Counted from the stretch's first letter, positions 18,727-27,508 are shown. The stretch: 64,000 bases of DNA from Spirochaetota bacterium (GCA_003246895.1 QKCL01000022.1:1-64000), one strand, 5' to 3'. A program made the numbers and translations. The notes: generated from the letters alone by a model not told the origin.

Positions 18727-19905
18727 GTGTTGGTTAAAATTGATGAAAGGGGAAGTAGGGGATTTAATGCCTTTCAGACAGTTGATGATGTTATTTCCAT
18801 CCTGAAGGAACAGTTTCATAACAAAAGGCTTTATATTAAGTATGATGTTGAGAAGCATGAAGTTTCGATAAATGAATATAATCCGGACAATACTCTCATG
18901 GTTGTGACGGATCCCACTTACAAAACAGATGAAAATATTATAATTTATGGCCTGTCGGACAAGTATATTGAAATAGATCTCAAGATCATAAACGAGTTGG
19001 GTCCGGGGTATTTCAAGTGTAAAATAGCAAGTGCAAGAAGGGCTACTGAAGGAAGGCGTGACCTGAGATTTTCCGTTCAGCCGGGATCCGCGGTGGCAAC
19101 AAACTTCAAGGTTTCAAAGCACACAATAGAAGTAAGCAAATTCAATATTCCCACAAGTATAAAGGTTGTTCTTGAACAGTTTCAGTCTGCAAATTCAGCT
19201 TTGGCGGACCAGCTGAAGGTCGATGTTCTAAGTATTGAAACCAAGGACGTTGTGCTGAAGAATATAAAGAATACGGGTAAAACGCTTTTTGTTTCTGACT
19301 GCAGCAATGTTGAATCATACAGTGCAATGACAGAGGATTTTCTCGATCTGGCCAATATTTACGGGCCCGATCTGGATAAACTGATAAAGACAAATGTGGA
19401 AAAGGGTATAAAATCCATTGCAATAGTCCCTGTTATTTACATAACTGAGGATGAAAGATCTATCCCCTTTGCATATATACAGGTTGTTTCAAAAAGCGAA
19501 CTTTTCGGAATAGACAAGATAATCGAGCTTAAGGAGATGTCCTTCAAGCTTGTTGACAGAATAAGGGATGCCAATACCCTCATGGTTCCGGTCCATCAGG
19601 AGATTGTGGATGTGAGCAGGGGGGGCGCCAAGCTGAAGATTGCCGATCCTGACCTGATGAAGTATCTGAAAAAATCAGGCGGGTTTATATTTGATATAGT
19701 TTTCAAACTCCAGGCTCCAATGACCATTTATGGAAAGATAAAGACTGTTTTTCAGGGCAGGGACGGAGCCTTGTATGTTGGAGTGGATTTTGAGGGAAAC
19801 TCCTCCCGCAAGGATGAGATGAAAAGGTTTTATGATGTGCTTAAGCCCATGGAAGCTGAGTATAAGGCAAATCTCATTAAGAGTCTGAAGGCCCGAAGGG
19901 GCTGA
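18727..19905 (+). CDS. PilZ-domain protein, probable c-di-GMP receptor
   Basis: The 392-aa product looks like a YcgR/PlzA-type receptor with an extra domain. The N-terminal 100 residues form a flagellar-brake-like beta domain. At 105-114 lies an Arg-rich motif (RRATEGRRDLR) of the kind that binds c-di-GMP. At 295-300 lies DVSRGG, matching the second PilZ motif (DxSxxG), followed by a typical PilZ ending (GALYVGVDF). About 180 residues separate the two motifs, far more than usual, and include GAF-like sequence. Start is GTG at 18727 or the adjacent TTG. Its last base abuts the stop of the convergent tsaB. Confidence 0.7.
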   Translation: MLVKIDERGSRGFNAFQTVDDVISILKEQFHNKRLYIKYDVEKHEVSINEYNPDNTLMVVTDPTYKTDENIIIYGLSDKYIEIDLKIINELGPGYFKCKIASARRATEGRRDLRFSVQPGSAVATNFKVSKHTIEVSKFNIPTSIKVVLEQFQSANSALADQLKVDVLSIETKDVVLKNIKNTGKTLFVSDCSNVESYSAMTEDFLDLANIYGPDLDKLIKTNVEKGIKSIAIVPVIYITEDERSIPFAYIQVVSKSELFGIDKIIELKEMSFKLVDRIRDANTLMVPVHQEIVDVSRGGAKLKIADPDLMKYLKKSGGFIFDIVFKLQAPMTIYGKIKTVFQGRDGALYVGVDFEGNSSRKDEMKRFYDVLKPMEAEYKANLIKSLKARRG

Positions 19906-20610
19906 TCACAGGTTTATGTCTCTGGCCACTTCTGCGTCAGATTTTCTGGCGTAGAACGGTTTCAGGTTGTCCGGTTTTGCAAATTTTTCCGGTGAGTCTG
20001 AATATTTCTTTTCGGCAAGAATGCATATTTTCTCTGCATCGGGAGAAGGGGTGCTCCGGACAGACAGTATAAGTGATTTTTTCCCCGCAATGTCCTCAAT
20101 CGTGTCTTTGTATCTGTTATAGCCGTCCCCTATGAATGTTGCGGTACTCATGTCCGGCATGTTATCCATTACTTCTGCAATGGTGAAGTCCCCAGGTGCT
20201 ATTATCTCGTCCAGGCCGTTATCTTTCCTGTTTTTGTATAGTGCGCCAAATACCCTGTTCTTCTTTGCGTCAAAGGCAACGATCGTATAATCAGAGCATA
20301 AAGTGCTTTCACCTGCATATATGTCGTGGCTTTTTATGCCCAGAGCGGGTTTTTCGAGAATCTGGGAAAGGGCTCTTACTGTTGAAACGGCAACCCTTAC
20401 TCCAGTGAATGATCCGGGGCCTATGCCCGCGCAAAAGAGGTCTATGTCCTGAACTGTTAATCCTGCTTTGAGCAGCAGTTCATCAAGTTTTGCAAATAGA
20501 AGTGATGAATGCTTTCTTCCAAGGTTTTCCACTGACAGAAAATATTTGCTGCCAGCTTTAAGTGCCATAACTGCAAATTCAGTTGATGTATCAATGACCA
20601 GTATATTCAA
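19906..20610 (-). CDS. tsaB: tRNA threonylcarbamoyladenosine biosynthesis protein TsaB
   Basis: TsaB is the ASKHA-fold partner of TsaD in making t6A37 on tRNAs that read ANN codons. The 234-aa product has the start NILVIDTSTEFAVMAL, the HSSLL motif, and GIGPGSFTGVRVAVSTVRAL, diagnostic of the family. It overlaps the end of tsaE by 20 bases, so the two are translated from one mRNA. Confidence 0.94.
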   Translation of the reverse strand: MNILVIDTSTEFAVMALKAGSKYFLSVENLGRKHSSLLFAKLDELLLKAGLTVQDIDLFCAGIGPGSFTGVRVAVSTVRALSQILEKPALGIKSHDIYAGESTLCSDYTIVAFDAKKNRVFGALYKNRKDNGLDEIIAPGDFTIAEVMDNMPDMSTATFIGDGYNRYKDTIEDIAGKKSLILSVRSTPSPDAEKICILAEKKYSDSPEKFAKPDNLKPFYARKSDAEVARDINL

Positions 20611-21022
20611 TTGTGATTCTCCGTGTGGTGCTGTTTATGTATTCAATTGTAATGTCAGTTCTTCTTGCCGGGAGTCTGTCTCCTGCCCTGAGGGGCCATT
20701 CAATTATGGATACTCCATTTCCCTCCCAGTAGTCCTCAAAGTAAAGTTCTTCCAGCTCATCATCCGATTCGATTCGGTAGAGGTCAAAGTGATAGAGTTC
20801 AATCTCTCCTTCCTCTCCTTCATATATTTCAAGGAGGCTGAATGTGGGGCTTGTAATCTCCTCCATTATTCCCATGCCCTTTGCAATTCCTCTTGAGAAA
20901 AGGGTTTTCCCGGCTCCCAGTTCTCCGGTCAGGGTAACCACGTCTCCATGAGTCAGTGCTGCTCCGATTTTTTCAGCAATTTTCTCTGTTTCTTCCGGAG
21001 ATGTGGTCAGAAATGTTTCCAT
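20591..21022 (-). CDS. tsaE: tRNA threonylcarbamoyladenosine biosynthesis ATPase TsaE
   Basis: TsaE is the P-loop ATPase of the TsaBDE complex. The 143-aa product carries Walker A GELGAGKTLFSRG, the SPTFSLLEIYEG switch, the HFDLYRI segment and IIEWP. The length is normal. It is the first gene of a tsaE-tsaB operon read away from the MptE-like gene at 21146. Confidence 0.95.
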   Translation of the reverse strand: METFLTTSPEETEKIAEKIGAALTHGDVVTLTGELGAGKTLFSRGIAKGMGIMEEITSPTFSLLEIYEGEEGEIELYHFDLYRIESDDELEELYFEDYWEGNGVSIIEWPLRAGDRLPARRTDITIEYINSTTRRITIEYTGH

Positions 21023-21145
21023 GCTTTTCCTGTAAAATTAATTATGCTACAGATTTCAGCAATGACCGGCTGAGTCAATTGTTTTTATCTAAAAATGCTT
21101 GATAATGGCAAGGGTCAGGGGTATAGATTGGCCTCGGGAGTTGTC

Positions 21146-22045
21146 ATGGATAAAGATCTGCTTTTTAAGAATTTAAATGAAGGTATTCTGGAGGAGAAGG
21201 GACGGGCCTTTATCTCCAACCTTGAAAAAAACAGGCCCATCATCGGCAGGCATGGAGGGCTGTCTAAGGTGGTCGGCAGATTCGCCCATAAGCATGTTGT
21301 GGTTATCGGTGCAGGCCCTTCACTTGACGGCAATATGCAGAGCCTGAAGGGAATAGCAAAGAGGCAGGATGTTCTTCTTGTTGCCACCGATATGGCTTTG
21401 CGGCCCCTGCTTCTGAACGGCATCTCTCCCGGGTTTGTTATAACATGTGAGACTACTCCTGTTGATTTTTTTTCCGGATTTGATACATCATCCCTGCATC
21501 TGCTTGTTTTTGCCTGCAGCTTTCACGGTAATGTCCAGAGATGGCAAGGTGGGATGAGTTTCTATAACTGGATGATGGACGGGGATTTCTTTACCCGTCT
21601 CCAGGAATCCGCCGGAAGGGGGCTGGGGTCTGTTGCTACGGGCAGCATTGTAACTACCCAGGCGGTTTCAATTGCTCTGGGCTGCCCCGTGAAGTCTCTG
21701 GTTCTGGTTGGCAATGACCTTGCCTTTACAGACAGGTACTATGCCTGCGGTACTGTTTCCGGAGAGAAGCTCTTTCGTCTGTCAAACAGACTGACTTCTG
21801 TGGAGAATCTTCATGCGGGCCAGATAAACAGGGCCCGTGAGTATGAGATCCGGCGGGGAGACAGGAGTTTTTATACCAATAACCAGTTTCTGGGGGCAAA
21901 GATGTGGCTTGAGGATATATTCAGCCGGAGCAGTGTCCCTGTAATTGACTGCAGTGTTCCCGGCTGTTCGGGAAAATTTGTTATAAAGATGGAATTTGAT
22001 GATTTTATAAAAAACCTTACTGTTAAAAAAAGGAGAAGAAGATGA
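21146..22045 (+). CDS. MptE-like (DUF115) protein at the head of the motility operon
   Basis: The 299-aa product has a Rossmann-like nucleotide-binding motif (VVVIGAGPSLDGN), LLVATDMALRPLL and LVLVGNDLAFTDRYYACG. These are hallmarks of the MptE-like/DUF115 family, which includes Maf proteins implicated in flagellin glycosylation. GGGAG five bases before ATG 21146 supports this start; an in-frame ATG at 21095 lacks a ribosome site. It overlaps flbD by 4 bases, and that linkage supports a flagellum-related role. The donor sugar is not visible. Confidence 0.8.
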   Translation: MDKDLLFKNLNEGILEEKGRAFISNLEKNRPIIGRHGGLSKVVGRFAHKHVVVIGAGPSLDGNMQSLKGIAKRQDVLLVATDMALRPLLLNGISPGFVITCETTPVDFFSGFDTSSLHLLVFACSFHGNVQRWQGGMSFYNWMMDGDFFTRLQESAGRGLGSVATGSIVTTQAVSIALGCPVKSLVLVGNDLAFTDRYYACGTVSGEKLFRLSNRLTSVENLHAGQINRAREYEIRRGDRSFYTNNQFLGAKMWLEDIFSRSSVPVIDCSVPGCSGKFVIKMEFDDFIKNLTVKKRRRR

Positions 22046-22224
22046 TTGTACTTCATAAACTCAGCGGAGATGAATTCGTTTTGAATTCATATCATATTGA
22101 AACAATTGAGGCAACCCCTGATACTGTGATTACTCTGACCAATGACAGAAAGTATCTGGTTAAGGAAAAGCCTGAGGAGATTATAAGGCTCATAAGAGAG
22201 TACAGGAAGGTACTGTCGGTATAA
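22042..22224 (+). CDS. flbD: Flagellar protein FlbD
   Basis: This 60-aa protein starts MIVLHKLSGDEFVLN and contains IETIEATPDTVITLTN, the FlbD family pattern. It is a short conserved protein encoded just before motA in spirochaetes and Firmicutes. Its function in motility is not clearly established. The ATG overlaps the stop of the MptE-like gene (ATGA). Confidence 0.9.
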   Translation: MIVLHKLSGDEFVLNSYHIETIEATPDTVITLTNDRKYLVKEKPEEIIRLIREYRKVLSV

Positions 22225-22282
22225 TTTGTGCTCCTGCTGAGCTGTGCCGGGTTTTTAGGAAGAAATTAAAAAAAATTGCATT

Positions 22283-22313
22283 TTGATTTTTATTCCCGGT
22301 GCCGAAACATAAT
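22283..22313 (+). promoter_or_regulatory. Possible promoter/motif upstream of motA
   Basis: TTGATT and CATAAT are 19 bases apart and lie about 40 bases before the motA start. The ACATAAT core recurs upstream of fliL, fliO and the SwrB-like gene. Spacing is not ideal for sigma-70, so this is tentative. Confidence 0.35.
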
Positions 22314-22351
22314 AAGAGAAAGGTTTATATTTAACATATAGGGAGTTATTT

Positions 22352-23131
22352 ATGGATTTAGCGAGTGTCCTGGGCGTCGGCCTGGCATTTGTCTTTTTGA
22401 TGCTGGGTATTATATTTGCAAACGGAGATTTTGGGCTCTTCGTGGATCCAGCGTCTATTATGATTACTGTTGGCGGTTCCTTTGCCGGATTGCTCGGCTC
22501 AAACCCGCTGAACTATATACTTGGAATCGGTAAAATAATGCGTTTTGCATTTTTTGCGCCCGAGGTAAACCCCAAGGATCTTATTATTACCCTGGTTTCG
22601 TTTTCTGAAAAGGCAAGAAGGGAAGGCCTTCTGGCGCTTGAGGATAATGTTGATGAGCTTGATGATGATTTCCTGAAAAGCGGTATACGCCTTGTCGTTG
22701 ACGGTACTGACCCGGAACTTGTAAGAAGGGTAATGGAAACTGAACTTGAATATGTAATGGAGAGGCACGACAGGGGGAAAAAGCTTTTTGATGACTGGGC
22801 TCTTTTTGCTCCTGCCTTTGGTATGATCGGTACGCTAATGGGGCTTATTCTGATGATGGTAAACCTTGAAGACAAGGCGGCTATCGGTCCCGGTATGTCA
22901 ACCGCTCTTATTACGACACTTTATGGAGCGATTATGGCAAACGCCATTTTCATGCCCATTGCAAATAAGCTGGAGTTCAGGGCCCAGGAGGAGGTTCTCA
23001 TGAAGCTCATTATGATTGAGGGGACGCTTTCAATTCAGGCCGGTGACAACCCCAGGATCGTACGGGATAAACTCATTGCATTTCTTGAGCCGTCACAGAG
23101 AGGCGAAATTACCCAGGAAGTTGGTGATTAG
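22352..23131 (+). CDS. motA: Flagellar motor stator protein MotA
   Basis: MotA is the proton- or sodium-channel subunit of the stator in the inner membrane. The 259-aa product has four predicted membrane helices (about 5-25, 30-50, 150-170 and 180-205). Its large cytoplasmic loop carries RREGLLALED, and the PAFGMIGTLMGL and GPGMSTALITTLYG motifs sit in helices three and four. GGGAG precedes the ATG. motB follows after 5 bases. Confidence 0.96.
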   Translation: MDLASVLGVGLAFVFLMLGIIFANGDFGLFVDPASIMITVGGSFAGLLGSNPLNYILGIGKIMRFAFFAPEVNPKDLIITLVSFSEKARREGLLALEDNVDELDDDFLKSGIRLVVDGTDPELVRRVMETELEYVMERHDRGKKLFDDWALFAPAFGMIGTLMGLILMMVNLEDKAAIGPGMSTALITTLYGAIMANAIFMPIANKLEFRAQEEVLMKLIMIEGTLSIQAGDNPRIVRDKLIAFLEPSQRGEITQEVGD

Positions 23132-23136
23132 GAGAT

Positions 23137-23913
23137 ATGAAAAAGAAGCAAAAATGTCCAGCTGGAACTCCGGGATGGATGGTGTCATGGTCGGATATGA
23201 CGACTCTGCTGCTTACTTTCTTTATAGTAATGCTCAGTTTTGCAGAGATTGACGGAAAGGATTTCTATCTTGTGCTTACATCGTTCCGGGGGTCTCTTGG
23301 GATGATGACCGGAGGGTATTCGCTTTCAGCCGGCAGGCTTGTGGAGCTGGGCCAGAACATGAAGAACCTTCCTTCAACGACACATGGGAAGAATCTTTCA
23401 CAGAGTCTGAAAAAAGCAATATCTCTTTTCAAGCCGGAGGTTAAGACAAAGAAGGTAAGGGTTACGGAGGATGAGAGAGGGCTTGTTATCACTCTTGCCA
23501 CCGATTCTTTCTTTGATCAGGGAAGTGCAGCCCTGAAGAACGAAATGAAGCCTGTTCTCAAAAAAGTGGGAAATATTGTCCGCAATGTTCCAAACTTTGT
23601 AAGAATAGAGGGCCATACGGACAGCAGTCCCATATCCCAGCTCAGTGTGGACAGGGGATATCCCACAAACTGGGAACTGTCCAGTGCCAGAAGTGTAAAT
23701 ATACTGAGATATCTCCAGGAGGATGAGTCCGTGAATCCCAAACAGCTTTCGGCGGTGGCCTTCGGAGAGCAGAGGCCTCTTGATACAAACGATACGCCTG
23801 AAGGCAGGGCCTATAACAGGAGAGTTGATATAGTAATCCTCAGGGACAAGTATTTTCAGAAGAGCAGGGATGAAAGAATAAAAAAACCCATTCCCGATGA
23901 GGAGTGGAGATGA
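23137..23913 (+). CDS. motB: Flagellar motor stator protein MotB
   Basis: MotB has one membrane helix and a periplasmic OmpA-like domain that anchors the stator to peptidoglycan. The 258-aa product shows the ion-binding Asp in WSDMTTLLLTFFIVML (about residue 22), a plug/linker region, and the OmpA-like motif VRIEGHTDSSP with NWELSSARSVNILRYL. It forms the stator with MotA and ends the first transcription segment; a promoter-like region follows. Confidence 0.96.
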   Translation: MKKKQKCPAGTPGWMVSWSDMTTLLLTFFIVMLSFAEIDGKDFYLVLTSFRGSLGMMTGGYSLSAGRLVELGQNMKNLPSTTHGKNLSQSLKKAISLFKPEVKTKKVRVTEDERGLVITLATDSFFDQGSAALKNEMKPVLKKVGNIVRNVPNFVRIEGHTDSSPISQLSVDRGYPTNWELSSARSVNILRYLQEDESVNPKQLSAVAFGEQRPLDTNDTPEGRAYNRRVDIVILRDKYFQKSRDERIKKPIPDEEWR

Positions 23914-23946
23914 AAATTCACACAAAGAATAAAATGAATAAATTAA

Positions 23947-23986
23947 TTGACATGTTGCATTAATTTATATTATTATGTCACATAAT
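23947..23986 (+). promoter_or_regulatory. Promoter region upstream of fliL
   Basis: A perfect TTGACA is followed after 18 bases by TATTAT (23971-23976). The motif ATGTCACATAAT lies at 23975-23986, overlapping the -10. It is in the 121-base gap between motB and fliL and would allow separate expression of fliL onward. Confidence 0.55.
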
Positions 23987-24034
23987 TGTCTTGATTTTTT
24001 TTGATTAAAATTATATAAACCGGCGGCGGTAAAA

Positions 24035-24562
24035 ATGGGTGATGAAGAAAGAGATATGATGGACGATGACGTCCAGGCGGGTGATTCGGGGGACGGCGGT
24101 TCTTCCGGTACGTCAAAGATAGTTAAAATTCTTCTCTATGTTGCAGGCGGGATTATTCTTGTTGTGCTTATCGTAGGTATTTCATATCTTGTTTCCAAAA
24201 ATGTTCAGGAGAGCAGGTATGAGAGGAGTCAGGATATTATTGCAGCTCCGCCGCCTAAGCCTCTGGCTACATATGAGATGCCGGCTATTTCCAAGACAAC
24301 TGCCGATGCCGAGCCGCATTTTCTGAAGTTGCAGATTTCTCTGGCCTATGAACACAGTCCGGAGCTTAACAATGAACTCATCAAGAGAAAGGATGAAATT
24401 CAGCATATAATCAACATACTTCTCCAGGGTAAAACCTATGAAGATCTTGATTCTGTGAGTGATGCGGTTACTCTTTCAGAGGAGATTAAGGCCCATATCA
24501 ATATCAGGCTCATCTCCGGAAAGATAAAAGAAGTATATTTTAAAGAATTTGTAGTTAACTAA
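24035..24562 (+). CDS. fliL: Flagellar basal body protein FliL
   Basis: FliL is an inner-membrane protein that associates with the stator and modulates its function. The 175-aa product has a short acidic N-terminus, one membrane helix (about 30-52), and a periplasmic domain with FLKLQISLAYE, HIINILLQGKTYEDL and the ending KIKEVYFKEFVVN, typical of FliL. fliY follows after 14 bases. Confidence 0.92.
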   Translation: MGDEERDMMDDDVQAGDSGDGGSSGTSKIVKILLYVAGGIILVVLIVGISYLVSKNVQESRYERSQDIIAAPPPKPLATYEMPAISKTTADAEPHFLKLQISLAYEHSPELNNELIKRKDEIQHIINILLQGKTYEDLDSVSDAVTLSEEIKAHINIRLISGKIKEVYFKEFVVN

Positions 24563-24576
24563 TTCGGGAGGAAACT

Positions 24577-25635
24577 ATGGGAGACGGCTCCTTATCACAA
24601 GACGAAATAGACGCTCTGCTCCAGGGGGCTGATGATATAACTTCCGGATCTGATCCCTTCGGGGGAATGGATATTCCCTCTTCGGGTGGAGGTATGGGCG
24701 GGAGTTTTTCTCCTTCAGATCAGGCTAGTCTGCAGGGAATTGTAAATTCCGCCATTCTTACAGTGTCCCCATCCCTGAGTGGATACCTTGGGGGTAAAAA
24801 TATAGTCCTTTCAAATCCGGTTATAGAATCAAGGCCGAGTGAGGCCATGAGGTCTGCATTCTCGGGAAGTTTCGTGCAGGTTTCAATGGATTATGCAGGT
24901 TCTATCAATGGAAAGAACCTTGTCGTGTTCAATTACAATGATGCGGGTTCAATTTCCTCTCTTATGATGGGAGATGATACCGGCGCAGCTCCTGCTGAAA
25001 TAACCGAGGCACACCAGAGTACGATTCAGGAATTTTCAAACCAGTTCATATCGTCCATGGCAACGCAATTCGGAGCAAAGGTCGGAGGGACTGTCAACAC
25101 AACTCCAGCGGTAGTATCGATAGCCCGCAATCAGTCGGAACTTCGTCTCCCTCCCGGAGAGGTCATCCGTATTACATATGATATGTCAATTGACGGAATA
25201 CTTAATTCAAAACTCTATCATGTGATAGATATGAATATTGCAGGATCACTGGGTGGAGTTGGATCCGGGCCACAGATGCAGCCGCAGCAGCAGTATCATC
25301 AGCATGCACCGCAGACACAGATAAGTACTGTAAGGTTCCCGCAGATGGGAGAGGGGATAGCTCCGGGCGGATTCGGAGATATCAGTCTGCTTCTTGATGT
25401 TGAGATGACCATGACTGTTGAACTCGGACGTACAAGCAAACTTGTAAAGGATATACTGGGGCTTGGTGAGGGTTCAATTATTGAACTTGACAAACTCGCA
25501 GGTGAGCCTGTTGATCTTCTGGTCAACGGAAAACTCATAGCAAAGGGTGAGGTTGTTGTTATTGATGAGAATTTCGGTGTCCGTGTAACTGATATTGTAA
25601 GTCAGGACGAAAGATTTAAAACAGTTAACGGGTAG
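24577..25635 (+). CDS. fliY: Flagellar motor switch protein FliY (CheC-like plus FliN)
   Basis: The 352-aa product combines the N-terminal SLSQDEIDALLQG peptide that binds phospho-CheY in FliM and FliY, a CheC-like middle in two halves (about 45-115 and 140-220), a Gln/His-rich linker, and a C-terminal FliN/SpoA domain (about 265-350, with VEMTMTVELGRTSKLVKDIL). The second CheC half keeps an ExxN phosphatase motif (EFSN); the first has Gly in place of Glu. It may dephosphorylate CheY-P at the switch. fliM, normally located here, is missing. Confidence 0.9.
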   Translation: MGDGSLSQDEIDALLQGADDITSGSDPFGGMDIPSSGGGMGGSFSPSDQASLQGIVNSAILTVSPSLSGYLGGKNIVLSNPVIESRPSEAMRSAFSGSFVQVSMDYAGSINGKNLVVFNYNDAGSISSLMMGDDTGAAPAEITEAHQSTIQEFSNQFISSMATQFGAKVGGTVNTTPAVVSIARNQSELRLPPGEVIRITYDMSIDGILNSKLYHVIDMNIAGSLGGVGSGPQMQPQQQYHQHAPQTQISTVRFPQMGEGIAPGGFGDISLLLDVEMTMTVELGRTSKLVKDILGLGEGSIIELDKLAGEPVDLLVNGKLIAKGEVVVIDENFGVRVTDIVSQDERFKTVNG

Positions 25636-25641
25636 ACTTGT

Positions 25642-25684
25642 GCAGCATGATCCATTATGGAATATGCTGCCTTTTTCTTTTTGA
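25642..25684 (+). terminator. Terminator between fliY and fliO
   Basis: The arms GCAGCAT and ATGCTGC are separated by a partly paired loop (CCA/TGG inside) and run into CTTTTTCTTTTT. It would end fliL-fliY transcripts within the long motility cluster. Confidence 0.7.
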
Positions 25685-25708
25685 TTTTATTTTTTTATGA
25701 GACATAAT
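25681..25708 (+). promoter_or_regulatory. Possible promoter upstream of fliO
   Basis: TTGATT is followed 16 bases later by CATAAT, the latter part of ATGAGACATAAT (25697-25708). It lies 31 bases before the fliO start and right after the terminator. Confidence 0.5.
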
Positions 25709-25739
25709 TTTACATTATCATGATCGGGGTTCTGTTCTT

Positions 25740-26450
25740 GTGAGTTTAGCAAAAAAAATTAAAAATATCACTCTGGTGCTTCTTCTGTGCTCTGTCATGC
25801 TTTCCGCTCAGGAGAAGACGAATGTTTCTGACAGTAAAGTGCCGCAGAAGAATGTCGAGGAGACAAAGAAAGAAACTGTAAAGAAGGAGAATGCAAAGGC
25901 TCCGGGGCAGGGTTTTGAAGAGAAGGATTTTGCTCCAAAAATCGGAGAAGACTCCTACGGATGGCTGCTTTTTCAGGTGGTGCTTATTCTAGGGCTCCTG
26001 GCTGGCGGTTTTTATTATTTTTACAGGTTCGTATCAAAAAAAGCAGGATTTCAGGCTTCAGGGCAGGATGTTGTTCAGACACTTTCCGCTGTTCCCATGG
26101 GGCCCGGGAGGTATCTTTATATAATAGATGTGGCCGGCAAGGTTTTCATGCTTGGAGTTACAGACAATAACATAAATCTCATAACTGAAATAGAAGACAA
26201 GGATGAAAAGGACAGAATAAGACTTCTCAGTTCCAAGTCTACGGTTGATCATGGAAAAAGTTTCGGAGACCTTTTCTCCGAGAATATTGGAAAGCTCTTT
26301 GATAAAATAGATGGAATCAGAAAGACCAGGAAAGCTCCAGGCACCCGGAAGAAGTTCAGTGAATATATAGATGAAGATGAACTTGATGTTGAGTATTTAA
26401 AAAGCCAGAAAAGCAGATTGAAGAAGATGAACGGAAATGATGAAGAATAG
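25740..26450 (+). CDS. fliO: Flagellar export protein FliO
   Basis: FliO helps assemble the FliP ring of the export gate. The 236-aa product has a cleavable signal peptide (LVLLLCSVMLSAQ), a charged linker rich in Lys and Glu, a membrane helix at about 78-98 and the cytoplasmic FliO/FliZ domain (VVQTLSAVPMGPGRYLYIIDVAGKVFMLGVT). The tail is long and basic. The start is GTG. The end overlaps fliP by 14 bases. Confidence 0.88.
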   Translation: MSLAKKIKNITLVLLLCSVMLSAQEKTNVSDSKVPQKNVEETKKETVKKENAKAPGQGFEEKDFAPKIGEDSYGWLLFQVVLILGLLAGGFYYFYRFVSKKAGFQASGQDVVQTLSAVPMGPGRYLYIIDVAGKVFMLGVTDNNINLITEIEDKDEKDRIRLLSSKSTVDHGKSFGDLFSENIGKLFDKIDGIRKTRKAPGTRKKFSEYIDEDELDVEYLKSQKSRLKKMNGNDEE

Positions 26451-27213
26451 AAAAACAATATTCAGGGTAATTCTGGTACTGGCTGTGCTAATGGTCCCTG
26501 CCATGGTGTTTGCGCAGAATATAGGCGGGGTAAAAATGCCTATCCCCAAAATAGCATTTGACATTACCGAAGCGACAAAACCGAAGGATGTGGCTTTGAG
26601 TCTTCAGATTCTTTTTCTGCTTTCAATCCTTACTCTTGCTCCGTCCATAATAATCATGACAACGGCCTTTACCAGAGTTGTCATTGTTCTTGATTTTGTC
26701 AAGAGGGCTCTTTCTCTGCAGCAGATGCCCCCTAATCAGGTAATTGTGGGGCTTTCCCTGTTTCTGACATTTTTTATAATGGCCCCGACTTTCAGTGAAA
26801 TGAACGAAAAGGCGCTTCAGCCTTATCTGAACGGGAAAATAAGCAATCAGCAGTTTTTTGACAGGGGAGTACAGCCTTTGCGGGAATTCATGTTCAGGCA
26901 GACAAGAGAGAAGGATATTGCCCTCTTCGTGAGGCTCGCGAAAATTGAAAAGCCTAAAACTGAAAAGGATGTGCCTACTTACTGTCTTGTCCCTGCCTTC
27001 ATGATAAGTGAGCTCAAAATAGCCTTTGAAATAGGAATTTTTCTATTTCTCCCGTTTATAGTAATAGATATGATCATTGCCAGTACACTCATGGCCATGG
27101 GGATGATAATGCTTCCGCCGGTAATGATTTCACTGCCTTTTAAGATAATTCTTTTTATTCTGGTCGATGGCTGGAATCTGCTCATATATGAACTTGTTAA
27201 GTCGTTCAGGTAG
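26437..27213 (+). CDS. fliP: Flagellar export gate protein FliP
   Basis: FliP forms the core pentamer of the flagellar type III export gate. The 258-aa product starts with a signal peptide (VILVLAVLMVPAMVFAQ). It contains MTTAFTRVVIVLDFVKRAL, QMPPNQVIVGLSLFLTFF and the ending MGMIMLPPVMISLPFKIILFILVDGW, all conserved in FliP. The length is normal. Confidence 0.96.
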   Translation: MMKNRKTIFRVILVLAVLMVPAMVFAQNIGGVKMPIPKIAFDITEATKPKDVALSLQILFLLSILTLAPSIIIMTTAFTRVVIVLDFVKRALSLQQMPPNQVIVGLSLFLTFFIMAPTFSEMNEKALQPYLNGKISNQQFFDRGVQPLREFMFRQTREKDIALFVRLAKIEKPKTEKDVPTYCLVPAFMISELKIAFEIGIFLFLPFIVIDMIIASTLMAMGMIMLPPVMISLPFKIILFILVDGWNLLIYELVKSFR

Positions 27214-27227
27214 GAGAGGAGATAAAA

Positions 27228-27500
27228 ATGACAGACGTACTTGTTATAAAATTGCTTAGGGATGCACTGGTGACTGTTCTTCTTGTGTCCGCCCCTATAC
27301 TGGGAGTGGGGATGTTTGTGGGACTTATCGTATCGATTATACAGACAACAACTTCCATACAGGAACAGACTCTTACATTCGTACCGAAAATTGTCGCCAT
27401 TTTCGCGACAATAATCATCTTCGGTGCCTGGATGATAAAGATGCTAGTGGGATATACCAATAATCTTTTTGCGCTCATCGCGAAAATCGGAATAGGCTAG
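27228..27500 (+). CDS. fliQ: Flagellar export gate protein FliQ
   Basis: FliQ is a two-helix export-gate subunit. The 90-aa product shows the two hydrophobic segments and the motifs SIIQTTTSIQEQTLTFVPKI and PILGVGMFVGL, typical of FliQ. It lies 14 bases after fliP with AGGAGAGG just upstream. Confidence 0.95.
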   Translation: MTDVLVIKLLRDALVTVLLVSAPILGVGMFVGLIVSIIQTTTSIQEQTLTFVPKIVAIFATIIIFGAWMIKMLVGYTNNLFALIAKIGIG

Positions 27501-27508
27501 GAGGGACT

